The notes: a model not told the origin generated them from the sequence alone. 17,428 nt of DNA from Bacillota bacterium (GCA_023402915.1 JAEYFO010000092.1:1-17428), one strand, 5' to 3'. Positions 5,797 to 14,057 are shown, counted from the stretch's first letter. Translations and numbers: made by a program.

Positions 5797-8169
5797 TTAC
5801 TTCGAAAGCCCCTTGACGTACTCGACCGCGTTTGCGCCCGCCAGACGGCCGGAGGTATAGCACCAGCTCATGTCCATACCGCCGTAGGTGGGATAGACCT
5901 TTTCATTGCTGAACAGCACGCCGGTGGAATCGTTGCCCACGGCGTACAGGCCGTTCATCACGCCGCCGTTCGTGTCGAGCACGTGGAATTCCTCGTCCAC
6001 ATCCAGACCGCCCAGGGTGTTATAGATGTACTCTTCGATCTCGAAAGCGTAGAAGGGGCCGTCGCCCGCAATGGCGTCGAGATACTGCGCGTCCTTCCCG
6101 AAATCTTCGTCCGCGCCCGCTGCGCACAGCTCGTTGTAGCGCGCCACGGTGGCGGTCAGCGCGCCGGCAGGCACGCCGATCTGCTGGGCCAGTTCTTCGA
6201 TGGAATCGGCTTTATAGGCGATGCCCAGACCGATGGCTTCTTCCACGATGTCGTACACCTCGGGGATGGGCTGATCGAGATACCAGCCGCCGATGTTGAC
6301 AAAGCCGGAATACTTCTGCGACGTCAGGCCGCTTTGGGCGATCTTGTCCAGATCCGCCTGAGAACGGATGCCGTAGAAGATGTTGCCGCTCTCCGCCGGG
6401 CGGAACATGACCGTCTCGTTGCAGAAGCGCTGGCCGAGCTTGTTGACCTGCAAAACATTGGCGCTCGAGCCGAGGATGGTGGGCAGGTCGTTGAGGCTGT
6501 AAGCCTGCGGCAGGAACATATTGTGGGTATCGCCTTCCGGCGCTTTGACCACTTCCCGGCTGGAAAGGGTGATGCGCGTCGCGGCGTTATGCCATTCGGG
6601 CGGCATGTTCATGTTATACGTGGCCGCGCCCAGATCGATGGCGCTCTGCATCAGATAGCCCTTGTTCTGGGTGGAGCCCACCACGCCCCAGCCGCCGCTG
6701 AAGGGGAAGAACTCGCTGTCGATGTACTGCTCCATCATTTCCGCGTTGCCCGCAAAGCCTCCGGTAGCCATGATGACCGCCTTGGCGTTGACGACGTATT
6801 CCGTGCCGTCCACCAGATCATGCGCCTTCACGCCGGTGATCGCGCCGGAAGCGTCCGTGAGCAGCTCGTAGGCTTCGGTTTCCAGATAGACCTTTGTGCC
6901 CAGCGCTTCCGCCCGTTCCACCATGCTCTTATAGTAGCCCTGGGTCTCCGTGCGGGTCGCGATGGAATAGCCGCCCGAATACTGGAACTTGGTGATGTAA
7001 TGATCCGCCGCCGTAAAACCGCCCACCGGGTCGCGGAAGTTAAAGCCGCAATAGGACGTGAGCCAGTCCACGGTGTTGCCGCTCTCGTCAAAGAGCAGAT
7101 CGACCATTTCCACCTTGGCGTTCTGTTCGCCGTCCGCGCCGGTGGTATAGGCCAGCCAGTTGTCGTGCATCTCAGTGGGGTCCTGATAGTCTTTTCCGCC
7201 GTTGCGCGCCGCCTTCATTTCGGGCGGGTTGACGGCAAACACGTCGCAGGTCATCTGGGACGTTCCGCCGTAGATGCCCGCTTTTTCAATGGCCATCACG
7301 CTCAATTCGCCGTTCGCTTGCTGGGTGCTCGAAGCGAGCGCCGCAAGGCCGGAGCCGCCCAGACCCACCACCAGAATGTCCGTATCCAGCGTCACGGTTT
7401 CATTCTTCTGTTCGATGGTTCCGTCAAAAACCTCCGCGGGGGAACGGTCGCTGCCCGCCGCCTTGAGGGCCTCCGTCAGCGCTTCCGCCGCGGCCAGCTT
7501 GACGGCGTTGGAGGTGGCCGTCGCGCCGGTGATCGCGTCGATGACCACAGAATTGTTCTCGATCATGCGGGGCAGCAGGTTGGCCTTGACGCTCTGCATC
7601 ATGCCGTAGCTTTCGTCGTTGCCGTCCTCAATGGTCACGTCCACGATCTTGCTTTCATCCACCGTGACGCTCACGACCACGGGGTTGACTTTGAAATAGC
7701 CGATGGCCGAGCCGGTATAGGTTCCGGGCGCCAGCGTCACTGCGGCTTCTTCCGTGCCGGCCGCCTGCGCGATGCACTGCTTTGCCGCCGTCAGCACCGC
7801 CGCGCTGGACACCGTTGCGCCGGAAACCGCGTCCACCTCGGCGCTCTGCGCATCCAAAATGGCCTGCGGCAGTTCTTCGATGGCGCGGGAACCCACGCCC
7901 TGGGTCTCACTGTCGCCCACGGCGTTCACCGCGGTAATTGCATCTGCGGAAAACGTCATGGTCACGGTCACATCTCCGCCAAAGCCCTTGACCGTGGCGG
8001 TGTAATCGCCCGCGGCGTAGAGGCTCTGCGCCGCAGGAGCCTGTGTGGGTTCTGCCGTCGGCTCCGCCGTGGGCTCGGCGTCCGCTTCCTTGGCGGGCGC
8101 GCAGGCCGCAAGCGACAGCACAAGCAGTGCCGCAAGCAGCAGCGCAAGCATCTGTCTGGTCTTTTTCAT
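5797..8169 (-). CDS. Exported flavoprotein reductase: lipoprotein, two FMN-binding domains, FAD-binding domain
   Basis: A 790-residue predicted lipoprotein (signal 1-22, lipobox LAAC, C23) with a short T/E/P/A-rich linker. Two FMN-binding domains follow (about 55-137 and 150-236), each with a motif for covalent flavinylation by ApbE: DAVSGATVSS (T119) and DAITGATATS (T217). Residues 262-790 form a FAD-binding-2 domain of the fumarate/urocanate reductase class: VVGLGGSGLAA (267-277) binds the dinucleotide, IEKAGIYGGTS follows, and GQRFCNE (579-585) precedes R590, the likely proton-donor arginine. Residues that bind fumarate in known enzymes seem replaced: the His of HTMGG is N717 (YNTLGG), and the HGANRLGG stretch is unlike (KVYPTYGGMD). 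It is therefore likely a terminal reductase for another acceptor, fed with electrons from the membrane. The start has GGAGGAG upstream. The LysR gene is divergent and probably controls it. Confidence 0.9.
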   Translation of the reverse strand: MKKTRQMLALLLAALLVLSLAACAPAKEADAEPTAEPTAEPTQAPAAQSLYAAGDYTATVKGFGGDVTVTMTFSADAITAVNAVGDSETQGVGSRAIEELPQAILDAQSAEVDAVSGATVSSAAVLTAAKQCIAQAAGTEEAAVTLAPGTYTGSAIGYFKVNPVVVSVTVDESKIVDVTIEDGNDESYGMMQSVKANLLPRMIENNSVVIDAITGATATSNAVKLAAAEALTEALKAAGSDRSPAEVFDGTIEQKNETVTLDTDILVVGLGGSGLAALASSTQQANGELSVMAIEKAGIYGGTSQMTCDVFAVNPPEMKAARNGGKDYQDPTEMHDNWLAYTTGADGEQNAKVEMVDLLFDESGNTVDWLTSYCGFNFRDPVGGFTAADHYITKFQYSGGYSIATRTETQGYYKSMVERAEALGTKVYLETEAYELLTDASGAITGVKAHDLVDGTEYVVNAKAVIMATGGFAGNAEMMEQYIDSEFFPFSGGWGVVGSTQNKGYLMQSAIDLGAATYNMNMPPEWHNAATRITLSSREVVKAPEGDTHNMFLPQAYSLNDLPTILGSSANVLQVNKLGQRFCNETVMFRPAESGNIFYGIRSQADLDKIAQSGLTSQKYSGFVNIGGWYLDQPIPEVYDIVEEAIGLGIAYKADSIEELAQQIGVPAGALTATVARYNELCAAGADEDFGKDAQYLDAIAGDGPFYAFEIEEYIYNTLGGLDVDEEFHVLDTNGGVMNGLYAVGNDSTGVLFSNEKVYPTYGGMDMSWCYTSGRLAGANAVEYVKGLSK

Positions 8170-8347
8170 GATTCTTCTCCTCCTTTTTTGAGGGAATTTT
8201 TGGAAACTCCCCCTCTGTTTCCATCTTACCGCGCTTTTCTTGACAAACAAGTATCGATTTATTACACTATCCGTAACCAAACAGAACATCTCCCCCTTTT
8301 CCTTCTTTCTGCTTTGTGTGCTATCCTATGTTCCGGGAGTGTGTTTT
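8170..8347. promoter_or_regulatory. Divergent LysR/flavoprotein control region
   Basis: This 178-bp gap holds the promoters of both genes. A minus-strand candidate for the flavoprotein is TTGTTT (8250-8245), 16 bp, TAAGAT (8228-8223). Its -35 touches the -35 of the lysR promoter on the other strand, so the two promoters are back to back, as is common where a LysR protein represses itself and activates its neighbour. I could not identify a convincing T-N11-A dyad. Confidence 0.5.
8240..8268 (+). promoter_or_regulatory. Sigma-A promoter of the lysR gene
   Basis: Perfect TTGACA at 8240-8245, 17-bp spacer, TACACT at 8263-8268 (4 of 6). Start of transcription near 8275, about 73 nt before the ATG. 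Confidence 0.7.
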
Positions 8348-9226
8348 ATGGAGATCAATCAACTCAAACAGGTGGTTGCCGTGGCCGACACCGGCAGCAT
8401 TTTTGCCGCGTCCGAAAAGCTCTATCTGTCCCGCCCGGCGTTGAGCAAATCCCTCTCCCGGCTGGAAGCCGAGCTGGGGGCGGAGCTTTTTTCGCGCCAT
8501 TCCTCCGGCGTATCGCTCACGCGGGAAGGAGAACAGCTGCTGCCAAAAATCCGTCAGGCGGTGGAAGCGTTCGAGCAGGTGGAGAAGGAAGCGCTCGCGC
8601 TCCAAAAGCGCCAGAACACCGTGCATTTGGGCTTCGTTTATGGCGCGCAGCGGCTGCTGGACGACCGGCTTTCCGCCTTTTGCGCGGCGCACCCGGAGAT
8701 CAGCGTCGAAAGCAGCTTCATTTCCAACGAAGCGCTGCCCCGGGCGCTCAAAAGCGGTCAGCTGGATCTTTGCTGCTGCGGTGGACGGATGGACGATTTC
8801 GAATCGATCCACTATCCCATCCTGCGCGAGCCCATTGCCTTCGGCGTGTCCGCCCAGAGCGACGCAGCCAAACGGGGTTACCTGACCCACGGGGAATACG
8901 CTTCTTCCGTCGTGTTCGGGCCGACGGAAGGGAACGACGGCGCGTTCGTCATTCACGACGGCAGCAGCTGGATCCGAAAAAACCCTGCTGGCGCGGCCTA
9001 TCTTCACAGCGACGACATGCTCTATCTTTGCAGCCAGGTGAAGGCCGGAAAGGGCATTCTCGGGATGCCGCAGACCATCGCCTCCGCGTTCCATTTTGAG
9101 GGCGTGGTCTTTGTGCCGGAAGAAGCGCCCGTCAAATACTGGGAGCTGTCCATTCATTATTTGACCGCCAAGCCCAACGCCGCCATGCGCCTGCTGCTCG
9201 ACGAAGTGTTTCCGCCCCTGCCGTAG
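8348..9226 (+). CDS. LysR-family transcriptional regulator
   Basis: A 292-residue protein of normal LysR length. Residues 1-60 are the winged helix-turn-helix: MEINQLKQVVAVADTGSIFA, then LYLSRPALSKSLSRLEAELG and LFSRHSSGVSLTREGEQLL. Residues from about 90 on form the two-lobed effector domain. The ATG at 8348 is chosen over an upstream ATG at 8240 because it begins at the family-typical residue and has GGGAG 8 nt before it; the upstream ATG falls on the promoter itself. The gene is divergent from the flavoprotein reductase, so the likely effector is that enzyme's substrate or product. The effector itself cannot be predicted. Confidence 0.94.
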   Translation: MEINQLKQVVAVADTGSIFAASEKLYLSRPALSKSLSRLEAELGAELFSRHSSGVSLTREGEQLLPKIRQAVEAFEQVEKEALALQKRQNTVHLGFVYGAQRLLDDRLSAFCAAHPEISVESSFISNEALPRALKSGQLDLCCCGGRMDDFESIHYPILREPIAFGVSAQSDAAKRGYLTHGEYASSVVFGPTEGNDGAFVIHDGSSWIRKNPAGAAYLHSDDMLYLCSQVKAGKGILGMPQTIASAFHFEGVVFVPEEAPVKYWELSIHYLTAKPNAAMRLLLDEVFPPLP

Positions 9227-9490
9227 CGACGGTTTATTGATAGCTTCCAGCTTATTCTTACACTTTCCCCCGTCAAACGCCCACTTCTTCAGAGAAGCAC
9301 TGCGCGCTGACCGCAGGCGCACTGTTTCGCTCAGCCGCATCCCAAACGCCCGTTGGAACAACATCGCGCGCCCTTTTCCGCATACACTCTTGAGGATTCC
9401 CCTCCCATAAATGTACTTCATCATTGGCTCTTGCAGGACAATTGATATTCAGTCATTTTACTTGAAGCCCGCTCTCTCCTCTTTCCCTGT

Positions 9491-9502
9491 GAGTGTACAC
9501 TC
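9491..9502. repeat. 12-bp perfect palindrome
   Basis: GAGTGTACACTC is self-complementary. It lies in the gene-free stretch with no promoter recognised next to it. It could be a protein binding site or chance. Confidence 0.35.
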
Positions 9503-9850
9503 CTCATCGGCTCTCCATTGCTGATTGTGCTTCCGTCATTGATGTTGGATCCACTTTCCCCCCTTTCCCGTCTGTCCGCTTGCCCACACATACTCTCGCC
9601 CTTCGCGCTTTTTAGAGCTTTTCTTTCAAACTCCTTTGGACTGCCGCCCTTTTCTCTCTCCCCTGGGCCGCTCTCCCACTGCTCATCAATCCGTTTTCAC
9701 GCTTTTTCAAACCGAAACGAATCCCCTCTGCCACGCCTCCACTGCTCGACGAGCTGTTTCCGCCCCTCATCTGCGCGTTTCCCCAAACGTCCCTTTTTCC
9801 CCGCGCCGCTCCCCCAACCTCCTTCCTGCTTCCACCCTTTTTTCAACCTC

Positions 9851-9902
9851 CAAAAATAAAAAAATCGCCCCCGCCGCAGGGTATTTCCCGCGACAGAGGG
9901 CG
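9851..9902 (-). terminator. Terminator downstream of plsY
   Basis: On the minus strand, CGCCCTC (9902-9896) pairs with GGGGGCG (9872-9866) with one G-U pair, an inner CGCGGG/CCCTGCG helix closes an AAATA loop, and a T-rich tract ATTTTTTTATTTTT follows. It is 125 nt past the plsY stop. On the plus strand the stem is also followed by six T, so it may act in both directions. Confidence 0.75.
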
Positions 9903-10026
9903 TTTTTTCATATGCTTTTCGATCGGGTCAGCCCGCCTCTTTTTCGCCTGCTTTGAGCCGCTGCGGCTTTTGCAGGCGCTTTCTGTTCTGTTCAAAACGG
10001 GCAAACCGCCCGCTTTGGTTCCGGCT

Positions 10027-10680
10027 TTACTTGAGGTTGCGGCCGCTCTGCTTCTTTTCCGCGGCCGAGGTGGAATAGCCGTCCTCCTTCTTGCCCGCGC
10101 CATAGAAGGGGTTTTCCGTGCCGCTGATCAGGCGGCGGATATTCTCCCGGTGCGTGAAGAAGATCAGCAGCATCAGCAGGAACATGGCGATCATGTACGC
10201 GGGCTTTCCGCCAAAAAGGCTCACCACGAAGAACGCCAGCACGCTCAGCAGCGACGCGAGGGACACAAAGCGCGTCACCATGGCCAGCAGGAACGCCACC
10301 GCAAAGATGATGGCCGCCGCCAGCGGGTTGATGGCCAGCATCACGCCGAAGGCGGAAGCCACGCCCTTGCCGCCGCGGAAGCCGTACTGCACCGGCCAGA
10401 TGTGACCGAGGATGCAGCACACCGCGCCCACCGCCGCGCACACGTCGCCGCCGATCCAGCGGCAGATCACGACGGTGATGCAGCCCTTGAACAGGTCGCC
10501 CAGGAACGTCAGCGCGCCCATGCCCCAGCCGAACGTGCGGATCATGTTGGTGGAACCGGCGTTGCCGGAGCCGAAGTTTCGGATGTCCTGCTTCGCCACC
10601 TGCGTGCTGAGGATGATGGCCGTCTGAATGGTGCCGAGGAAATAGGCCAAAATGGCGCAGACCAGAATCTTGAGGAACAT
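10027..10680 (-). CDS. plsY: Glycerol-3-phosphate acyltransferase PlsY
   Basis: A 217-residue integral membrane enzyme that moves an acyl group from acyl-phosphate to glycerol 3-phosphate, the first step of phospholipid synthesis. The three family motifs are present: SGNAGSTN at 38-45; GH at 92-93 with FRGGKGVA at 101-108; HRENIRRLISGTE at 177-189. Hydrophobic segments near 1-25, 52-75, 80-97, 110-137 and 140-176 fit its usual membrane topology. The C-terminal tail of about 25 residues is polar. The start at 10680 has AAGGAGGT just upstream; an in-frame ATG at 10782 was rejected because its extension is charged and unlike the family. Downstream of der, with a 361-bp gap, and followed by a terminator. 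Confidence 0.97.
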   Translation of the reverse strand: MFLKILVCAILAYFLGTIQTAIILSTQVAKQDIRNFGSGNAGSTNMIRTFGWGMGALTFLGDLFKGCITVVICRWIGGDVCAAVGAVCCILGHIWPVQYGFRGGKGVASAFGVMLAINPLAAAIIFAVAFLLAMVTRFVSLASLLSVLAFFVVSLFGGKPAYMIAMFLLMLLIFFTHRENIRRLISGTENPFYGAGKKEDGYSTSAAEKKQSGRNLK

Positions 10681-11041
10681 TTGCTCAAACCTCCTTGCTG
10701 AATTGCTTGTTCTGTTTTCTTGGCGTTTTGTGAAAAGGCGTTTCGCTTTCTCTGTTTTCCGGGGAAAAACGAACCGCGCCAAATTCCGGGGCCGCCGCTG
10801 TCAGGCAGGCTTCGGCAATTCGATTTTTCCCTGTTTTTCAACCGTTGATCTTTTCGCTCTTTCCGGCCCTCGGGTTTCGCCGCAAGCCGCCGGAGTTTCC
10901 TTTTCAGGCTTTTCACCGCGATTGGCTGCCGCCAGAGTTATTTTTCAGGCTTTTTTTCGCCAACCTTCGGAGTTTCATTCTTTCCAGTCGCCCGGCCGCA
11001 CGATTTGACGTTTCAGCTTATTGCTTTTCGCTCTTTCGCCG
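10681..11041. other. Intergenic stretch between der and plsY, with degenerate tandem repeat
   Basis: 361 bp with no supported gene, pyrimidine-rich on the plus strand. It is unusually long for two genes normally in one operon, and I find neither a clear promoter nor a terminator. Between 10886 and about 10988 it carries a diverged tandem repeat (listed separately). Confidence 0.55.
10886..10988. repeat. Degenerate tandem repeat, 42-nt period
   Basis: Unit 1 (10886-10927) and unit 2 (from 10928) both begin GCCGCC, then GAGTT, then TTTTCAGGCTTTT and a CGC block. A third partial copy with CGGAGTTTC starts near 10968. The copies differ at many positions. Confidence 0.5.
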
Positions 11042-12373
11042 TCAGTCGTTCTTGTCCCGCTCGCGCTTTCGCACGATCATGCGGATGGGCGTGCCCGTCA
11101 GGCCGAAGGTCTTGCGCAGGTAATTTTCCAGATACCGCTGATAGGAAAAATGCAGGATCGACGGGTCGTTGACGAACAGCACGAACGTCGGCGGCTGCAC
11201 GCTCACCTGCGTGGCGTAGTAGATCTTGAGCCTGCGGCCCTTGTCGGACGGGGGCTCCGTGACGGTCACGGCCTCGTTGAGCACGTCGTTGAGCATACCG
11301 GTGGGCACGCGCATGATGCTCTGGGCATAGACCTCGTCCACCAGATCGATGATCTTGTTGAGCCGCTGTCCGGTTTTTGCGGAAATATACAGCTGCGGAA
11401 CGTAGCTCATGAACGCCAGATCATTTGCGATGTCTTTTTGGAAATGGTTGATGGTATACGTATCCTTTTCCACCAGATCCCACTTGTTGACCAGCACGAC
11501 GCAGGCCTTGCCCTCTTCGTGGCAATACCCGGCGATCTTCACGTCCTGCTCGCTCATGCCCTGCGCCGCGTCCACCACGATCAGGCACACGTCGCACCGC
11601 CGCACCGCGGCCAAGGAGCGGATCACGCTGTAGCGCTCGATGGATTCATCTTCGATGGCGCGCTTTCTGCGGATGCCCGCCGTGTCCACGATGAGGTAAT
11701 TTTTCCCGTCGACGGAAAAGCGGGAGTCGATGGAATCGCGGGTCGTTCCGGCCACGTTTGAAACGATCGTGCGCTCTTCGCCCACCAGCGCGTTCACCAG
11801 CGAGGACTTGCCCACGTTGGGCTTTCCGACCACGGCGATCTGGATGAGGTTCTCTTCGCCCTCGTGCTCCTCCGGTTCGGGGAAGTGGGAAACGATCTCG
11901 TCGAGCAGGTCGCCAAGGCCCAGCCCCTGTCCGGCGGAAATGCCGATGGGTTCGCCGATGCCCAGGGCGTAAAAGTCGTAGATATTGTCCGCAATGCCCT
12001 GATGATCGATCTTATTGACCCCAAGAACGATGGGCTTTTTCGTCCGGCGCAGCATGTTGGCCACTTCGTAATCCGCCGCCGTGATGCCCTCGCGCGCGTC
12101 GCACAGGAACAGGATCACGTCCGCCGTCTCCATGGCCAGCTCGGCCTGGCGGCGCATCTGCGCAAGGATGATGTCCTCGCTCAGCGGCTCGATGCCCCCC
12201 GTATCAATAAGGGTAAAGGAGTGGGAAAGCCATTGTGCATCGGCGTAAATGCGGTCGCGGGTCACGCCGGGCGTGTCCTCCACGATGGCGATGCGCTTTC
12301 CCACCAGTTTGTTAAAAAGGGTGGATTTGCCGACGTTTGGCCGGCCCACCACCGCAACCAGTGGTTTTGCCAT
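11042..12373 (-). CDS. der: Ribosome biogenesis GTPase Der (EngA)
   Basis: A 443-residue double GTPase needed for maturation of the 50S ribosomal subunit. First G domain: GRPNVGKST at 10-18, DTGG at 57-60, NKID at 120-123. Second G domain: GKPNVGKSS at 183-191, DTAGIRRK at 230-237, NKWD at 296-299. The C-terminal KH-like domain runs from about 350 to the basic end RKRERDKND. The length is normal for the family. Start at 12373 with GGAGGAC upstream. It begins 27 bp after the DUF512 gene, so the two are likely co-transcribed. The DUF512 - der - plsY order is conserved in many clostridia. Confidence 0.98.
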   Translation of the reverse strand: MAKPLVAVVGRPNVGKSTLFNKLVGKRIAIVEDTPGVTRDRIYADAQWLSHSFTLIDTGGIEPLSEDIILAQMRRQAELAMETADVILFLCDAREGITAADYEVANMLRRTKKPIVLGVNKIDHQGIADNIYDFYALGIGEPIGISAGQGLGLGDLLDEIVSHFPEPEEHEGEENLIQIAVVGKPNVGKSSLVNALVGEERTIVSNVAGTTRDSIDSRFSVDGKNYLIVDTAGIRRKRAIEDESIERYSVIRSLAAVRRCDVCLIVVDAAQGMSEQDVKIAGYCHEEGKACVVLVNKWDLVEKDTYTINHFQKDIANDLAFMSYVPQLYISAKTGQRLNKIIDLVDEVYAQSIMRVPTGMLNDVLNEAVTVTEPPSDKGRRLKIYYATQVSVQPPTFVLFVNDPSILHFSYQRYLENYLRKTFGLTGTPIRMIVRKRERDKND

Positions 12374-12400
12374 GGGCTGTTGTCCTCCAGCTCTGTTTGT

Positions 12401-13705
12401 TTAGTCGTCCAAAAGGGCGCGTACGAAATCCGCGCCGTCCACATACGCCGCCCGCACCTGGCAGCCGAGAGCCTTCCCAAGGTCGCCGAGGTGGGAATCG
12501 TCCAAAAAAGTATCTTCGTTTTCCCGCAGCATGGAACGTGGGAGCACCAGCCTGCCGCCTTCGATCTGCCCCGAAAGCGCGTCGATGAGGTCGCGCCCCA
12601 CCAGCAGGCCCGCCACGGTCACCGTGCCGCCGAAGAAGCGGTTTTTCACGGTGATGATCTTGCAGCGCACGCCGGTTTTTTCCGTCACCAGATCGGCCAT
12701 GCGCCGCAGCCACCGGGACGCGGAAACGCCCGTGGCCATGGTGACGGTTCTGCCCTTTGCGCAGCCTTTTTTCCGGCTCCTGAGCGCCGCGTGCAGCTCG
12801 TCCTCGAATTTTCGCATCATGCCGATGCCGTTTTCGATCTGCGGATAGCCCTCATACACCTCCGCCGGGGGCGCCGGCCGGTCGCACAGGGCGTAAAATT
12901 CATCCGCCGGGAAGATAAAGTGCGTGCCGCGCTCCGCAAAGCAGCGCTTCTGCCAGCGCTCGATCTGTTCAAGCACCTTTGCCGCGCCCTCGGGCGTATA
13001 GGTGTCCAGCCTGGCAAGGCCCTCCCGGTGTCCGGTCAGGCCCACGGGCACCGCCGCCACGCTGCGCACGCCCGGCCCCAAGTTCCAGAGGTCATTGAGC
13101 GTCTGCTCGAGAACATCGCCGTCGTTCCAGCCGGGGCAGAGCACGATCTGGCAATTGAGCGCCACGCCGCCCGCGATGAGCTTTGTGAGCTGATCCATGA
13201 GCTTGGCCGCCCGGGGCTGGCGCATCATGCGCACCCGCGCCTCAGGGTTCGTGGCGTGAACGGAAACGTATAGAATGGGGATCTGCCGGTCGATGATGCG
13301 CTGCAATTCCCGGTCGGACACGTTGGTGAGCGTGACAAAATTGCCCATCATAAAGGACATACGCCAGTCGTCGTCCTTGACATAGAGCGTTTCGCGCATT
13401 CCTTTGGGCATTTGATCCACAAAGCAGAACACGCAGTGGTTCGCGCAGCAGCGGATGGAGCTCATCAGGCCGTTTTCAAAGCCCATGCCGAGGATCTCCT
13501 CCTCCTCCTTTTCGATCTCCGCTTCCAAAAGCTCGCCGTCCGGCTTTCGCACCGTGACGGTCAGCTCCTCCTGCGCGCAGAAAAATTCGTAGTCCACCAC
13601 GTCGCGGACCGGCTGGTCGTCGATGGCCACGAGAACGTCGCCCGGCTCGATGCCCACTTCTTCGGCAATGCTTCCCGGTTCTACGTCCACAATGACATGT
13701 TCCAT
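12401..13705 (-). CDS. DUF512 protein: PDZ domain plus radical-SAM-like CX3CX2C protein
   Basis: A 434-residue cytoplasmic protein. Residues 1-65 form a PDZ-like domain (EPGSIAEEVGIEPGDVLVAI). Residues 87-94 are C87-A-N-H-C91-V-F-C94, the CX3CX2C spacing of radical SAM enzymes, followed by FVDQMPKGMRETLYVKDDD. The middle has LYVSVHATNPEARVRMMRQP and the C-terminal part is the DUF512 domain, with TGVSASRWLRRM and VKNRFFGGTVTVAGLL. The family is widespread in clostridia and cyanobacteria next to der, and its substrate is not known to me. The start at 13705 has GGAGAG about 11 nt upstream. It heads the likely DUF512-der transcript. Confidence 0.93.
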   Translation of the reverse strand: MEHVIVDVEPGSIAEEVGIEPGDVLVAIDDQPVRDVVDYEFFCAQEELTVTVRKPDGELLEAEIEKEEEEILGMGFENGLMSSIRCCANHCVFCFVDQMPKGMRETLYVKDDDWRMSFMMGNFVTLTNVSDRELQRIIDRQIPILYVSVHATNPEARVRMMRQPRAAKLMDQLTKLIAGGVALNCQIVLCPGWNDGDVLEQTLNDLWNLGPGVRSVAAVPVGLTGHREGLARLDTYTPEGAAKVLEQIERWQKRCFAERGTHFIFPADEFYALCDRPAPPAEVYEGYPQIENGIGMMRKFEDELHAALRSRKKGCAKGRTVTMATGVSASRWLRRMADLVTEKTGVRCKIITVKNRFFGGTVTVAGLLVGRDLIDALSGQIEGGRLVLPRSMLRENEDTFLDDSHLGDLGKALGCQVRAAYVDGADFVRALLDD

Positions 13706-13815
13706 GTTGCTGTTGCTCTCCGTTTTTCTCAGTTGTCAAAGGCGCTGCGCCTTCATCCGTCTGGATCTGCGGATGCGCTCGCGCGACCGCCGCTTGAAAA
13801 CTGTTGGCCTTTGAC

Positions 13816-13826
13816 GTATAGTATAC
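13816..13826 (-). promoter_or_regulatory. Candidate -10 within an 11-bp palindrome, DUF512-der promoter
   Basis: GTATAGTATAC has perfect 5-bp arms about a central G and contains TATACT on the minus strand. The upstream -35 is weak (nothing close to TTGACA at 16-18 bp). Confidence 0.35.
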
Positions 13827-14057
13827 ACCATTTTGCGGCGGATTAACAGTCTCTGTGCGGGGCAAACAGGCGGAAATCCCGTCCTTTTGCCCTTTGCCGC
13901 AGGGATTTTGGACAAGCCGCCGTGCCGATGTTTTTTCTCTTCCAAAGCAGCGCTCCCTGTGCATCCTGTAAAAAGTGCGCCGCGCAACTTTCTTCGGCTT
14001 TTTCTCGCTGTGCTTTCTTTATTTCTAATTTCTTTTTCCAATTTTTCCAAAATACAC

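Larger units (their letters stand above)
9227..10026. other. 800-bp gene-free stretch between lysR and plsY
   Basis: No supported gene. Open frames here have no ribosome binding site, biased C/T-driven composition and no family features. From about 9470 to 9850 the plus strand is strongly pyrimidine-rich. It contains a 12-bp palindrome (9491-9502) and, at 9851-9902, the terminator of the plsY transcript. In relatives gpsA often occupies this place; I see no remnant of it in any frame. Confidence 0.6.

Noticed and set aside
5797-8169. Calling the flavoprotein a fumarate reductase
   Set aside because: The substrate-binding His and Arg of known fumarate reductases appear replaced, so only the broader reductase class is supported.
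8246-8275. LysR T-N11-A operator dyad
   Set aside because: TATC occurs twice here as a direct, not inverted, repeat; no convincing dyad symmetry could be drawn.
5599-9099. Very long plus-strand open frame (1166 codons) opposite the flavoprotein
   Set aside because: It is antisense to a well-supported flavoprotein gene and also crosses lysR in another frame. Its composition (H, R, G, A rich) is the usual mirror of GC-rich codons, and it has no ribosome binding site.
9518-9859. 113-codon plus-strand open frame in the gene-free stretch
   Set aside because: S/P/L/F-rich composition follows from the C/T skew of the DNA; no ribosome binding site and no family resemblance.
11864-13273. 469-codon plus-strand open frame over der and DUF512
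   Set aside because: Spans two real genes on the other strand; no start signal or recognisable domain.
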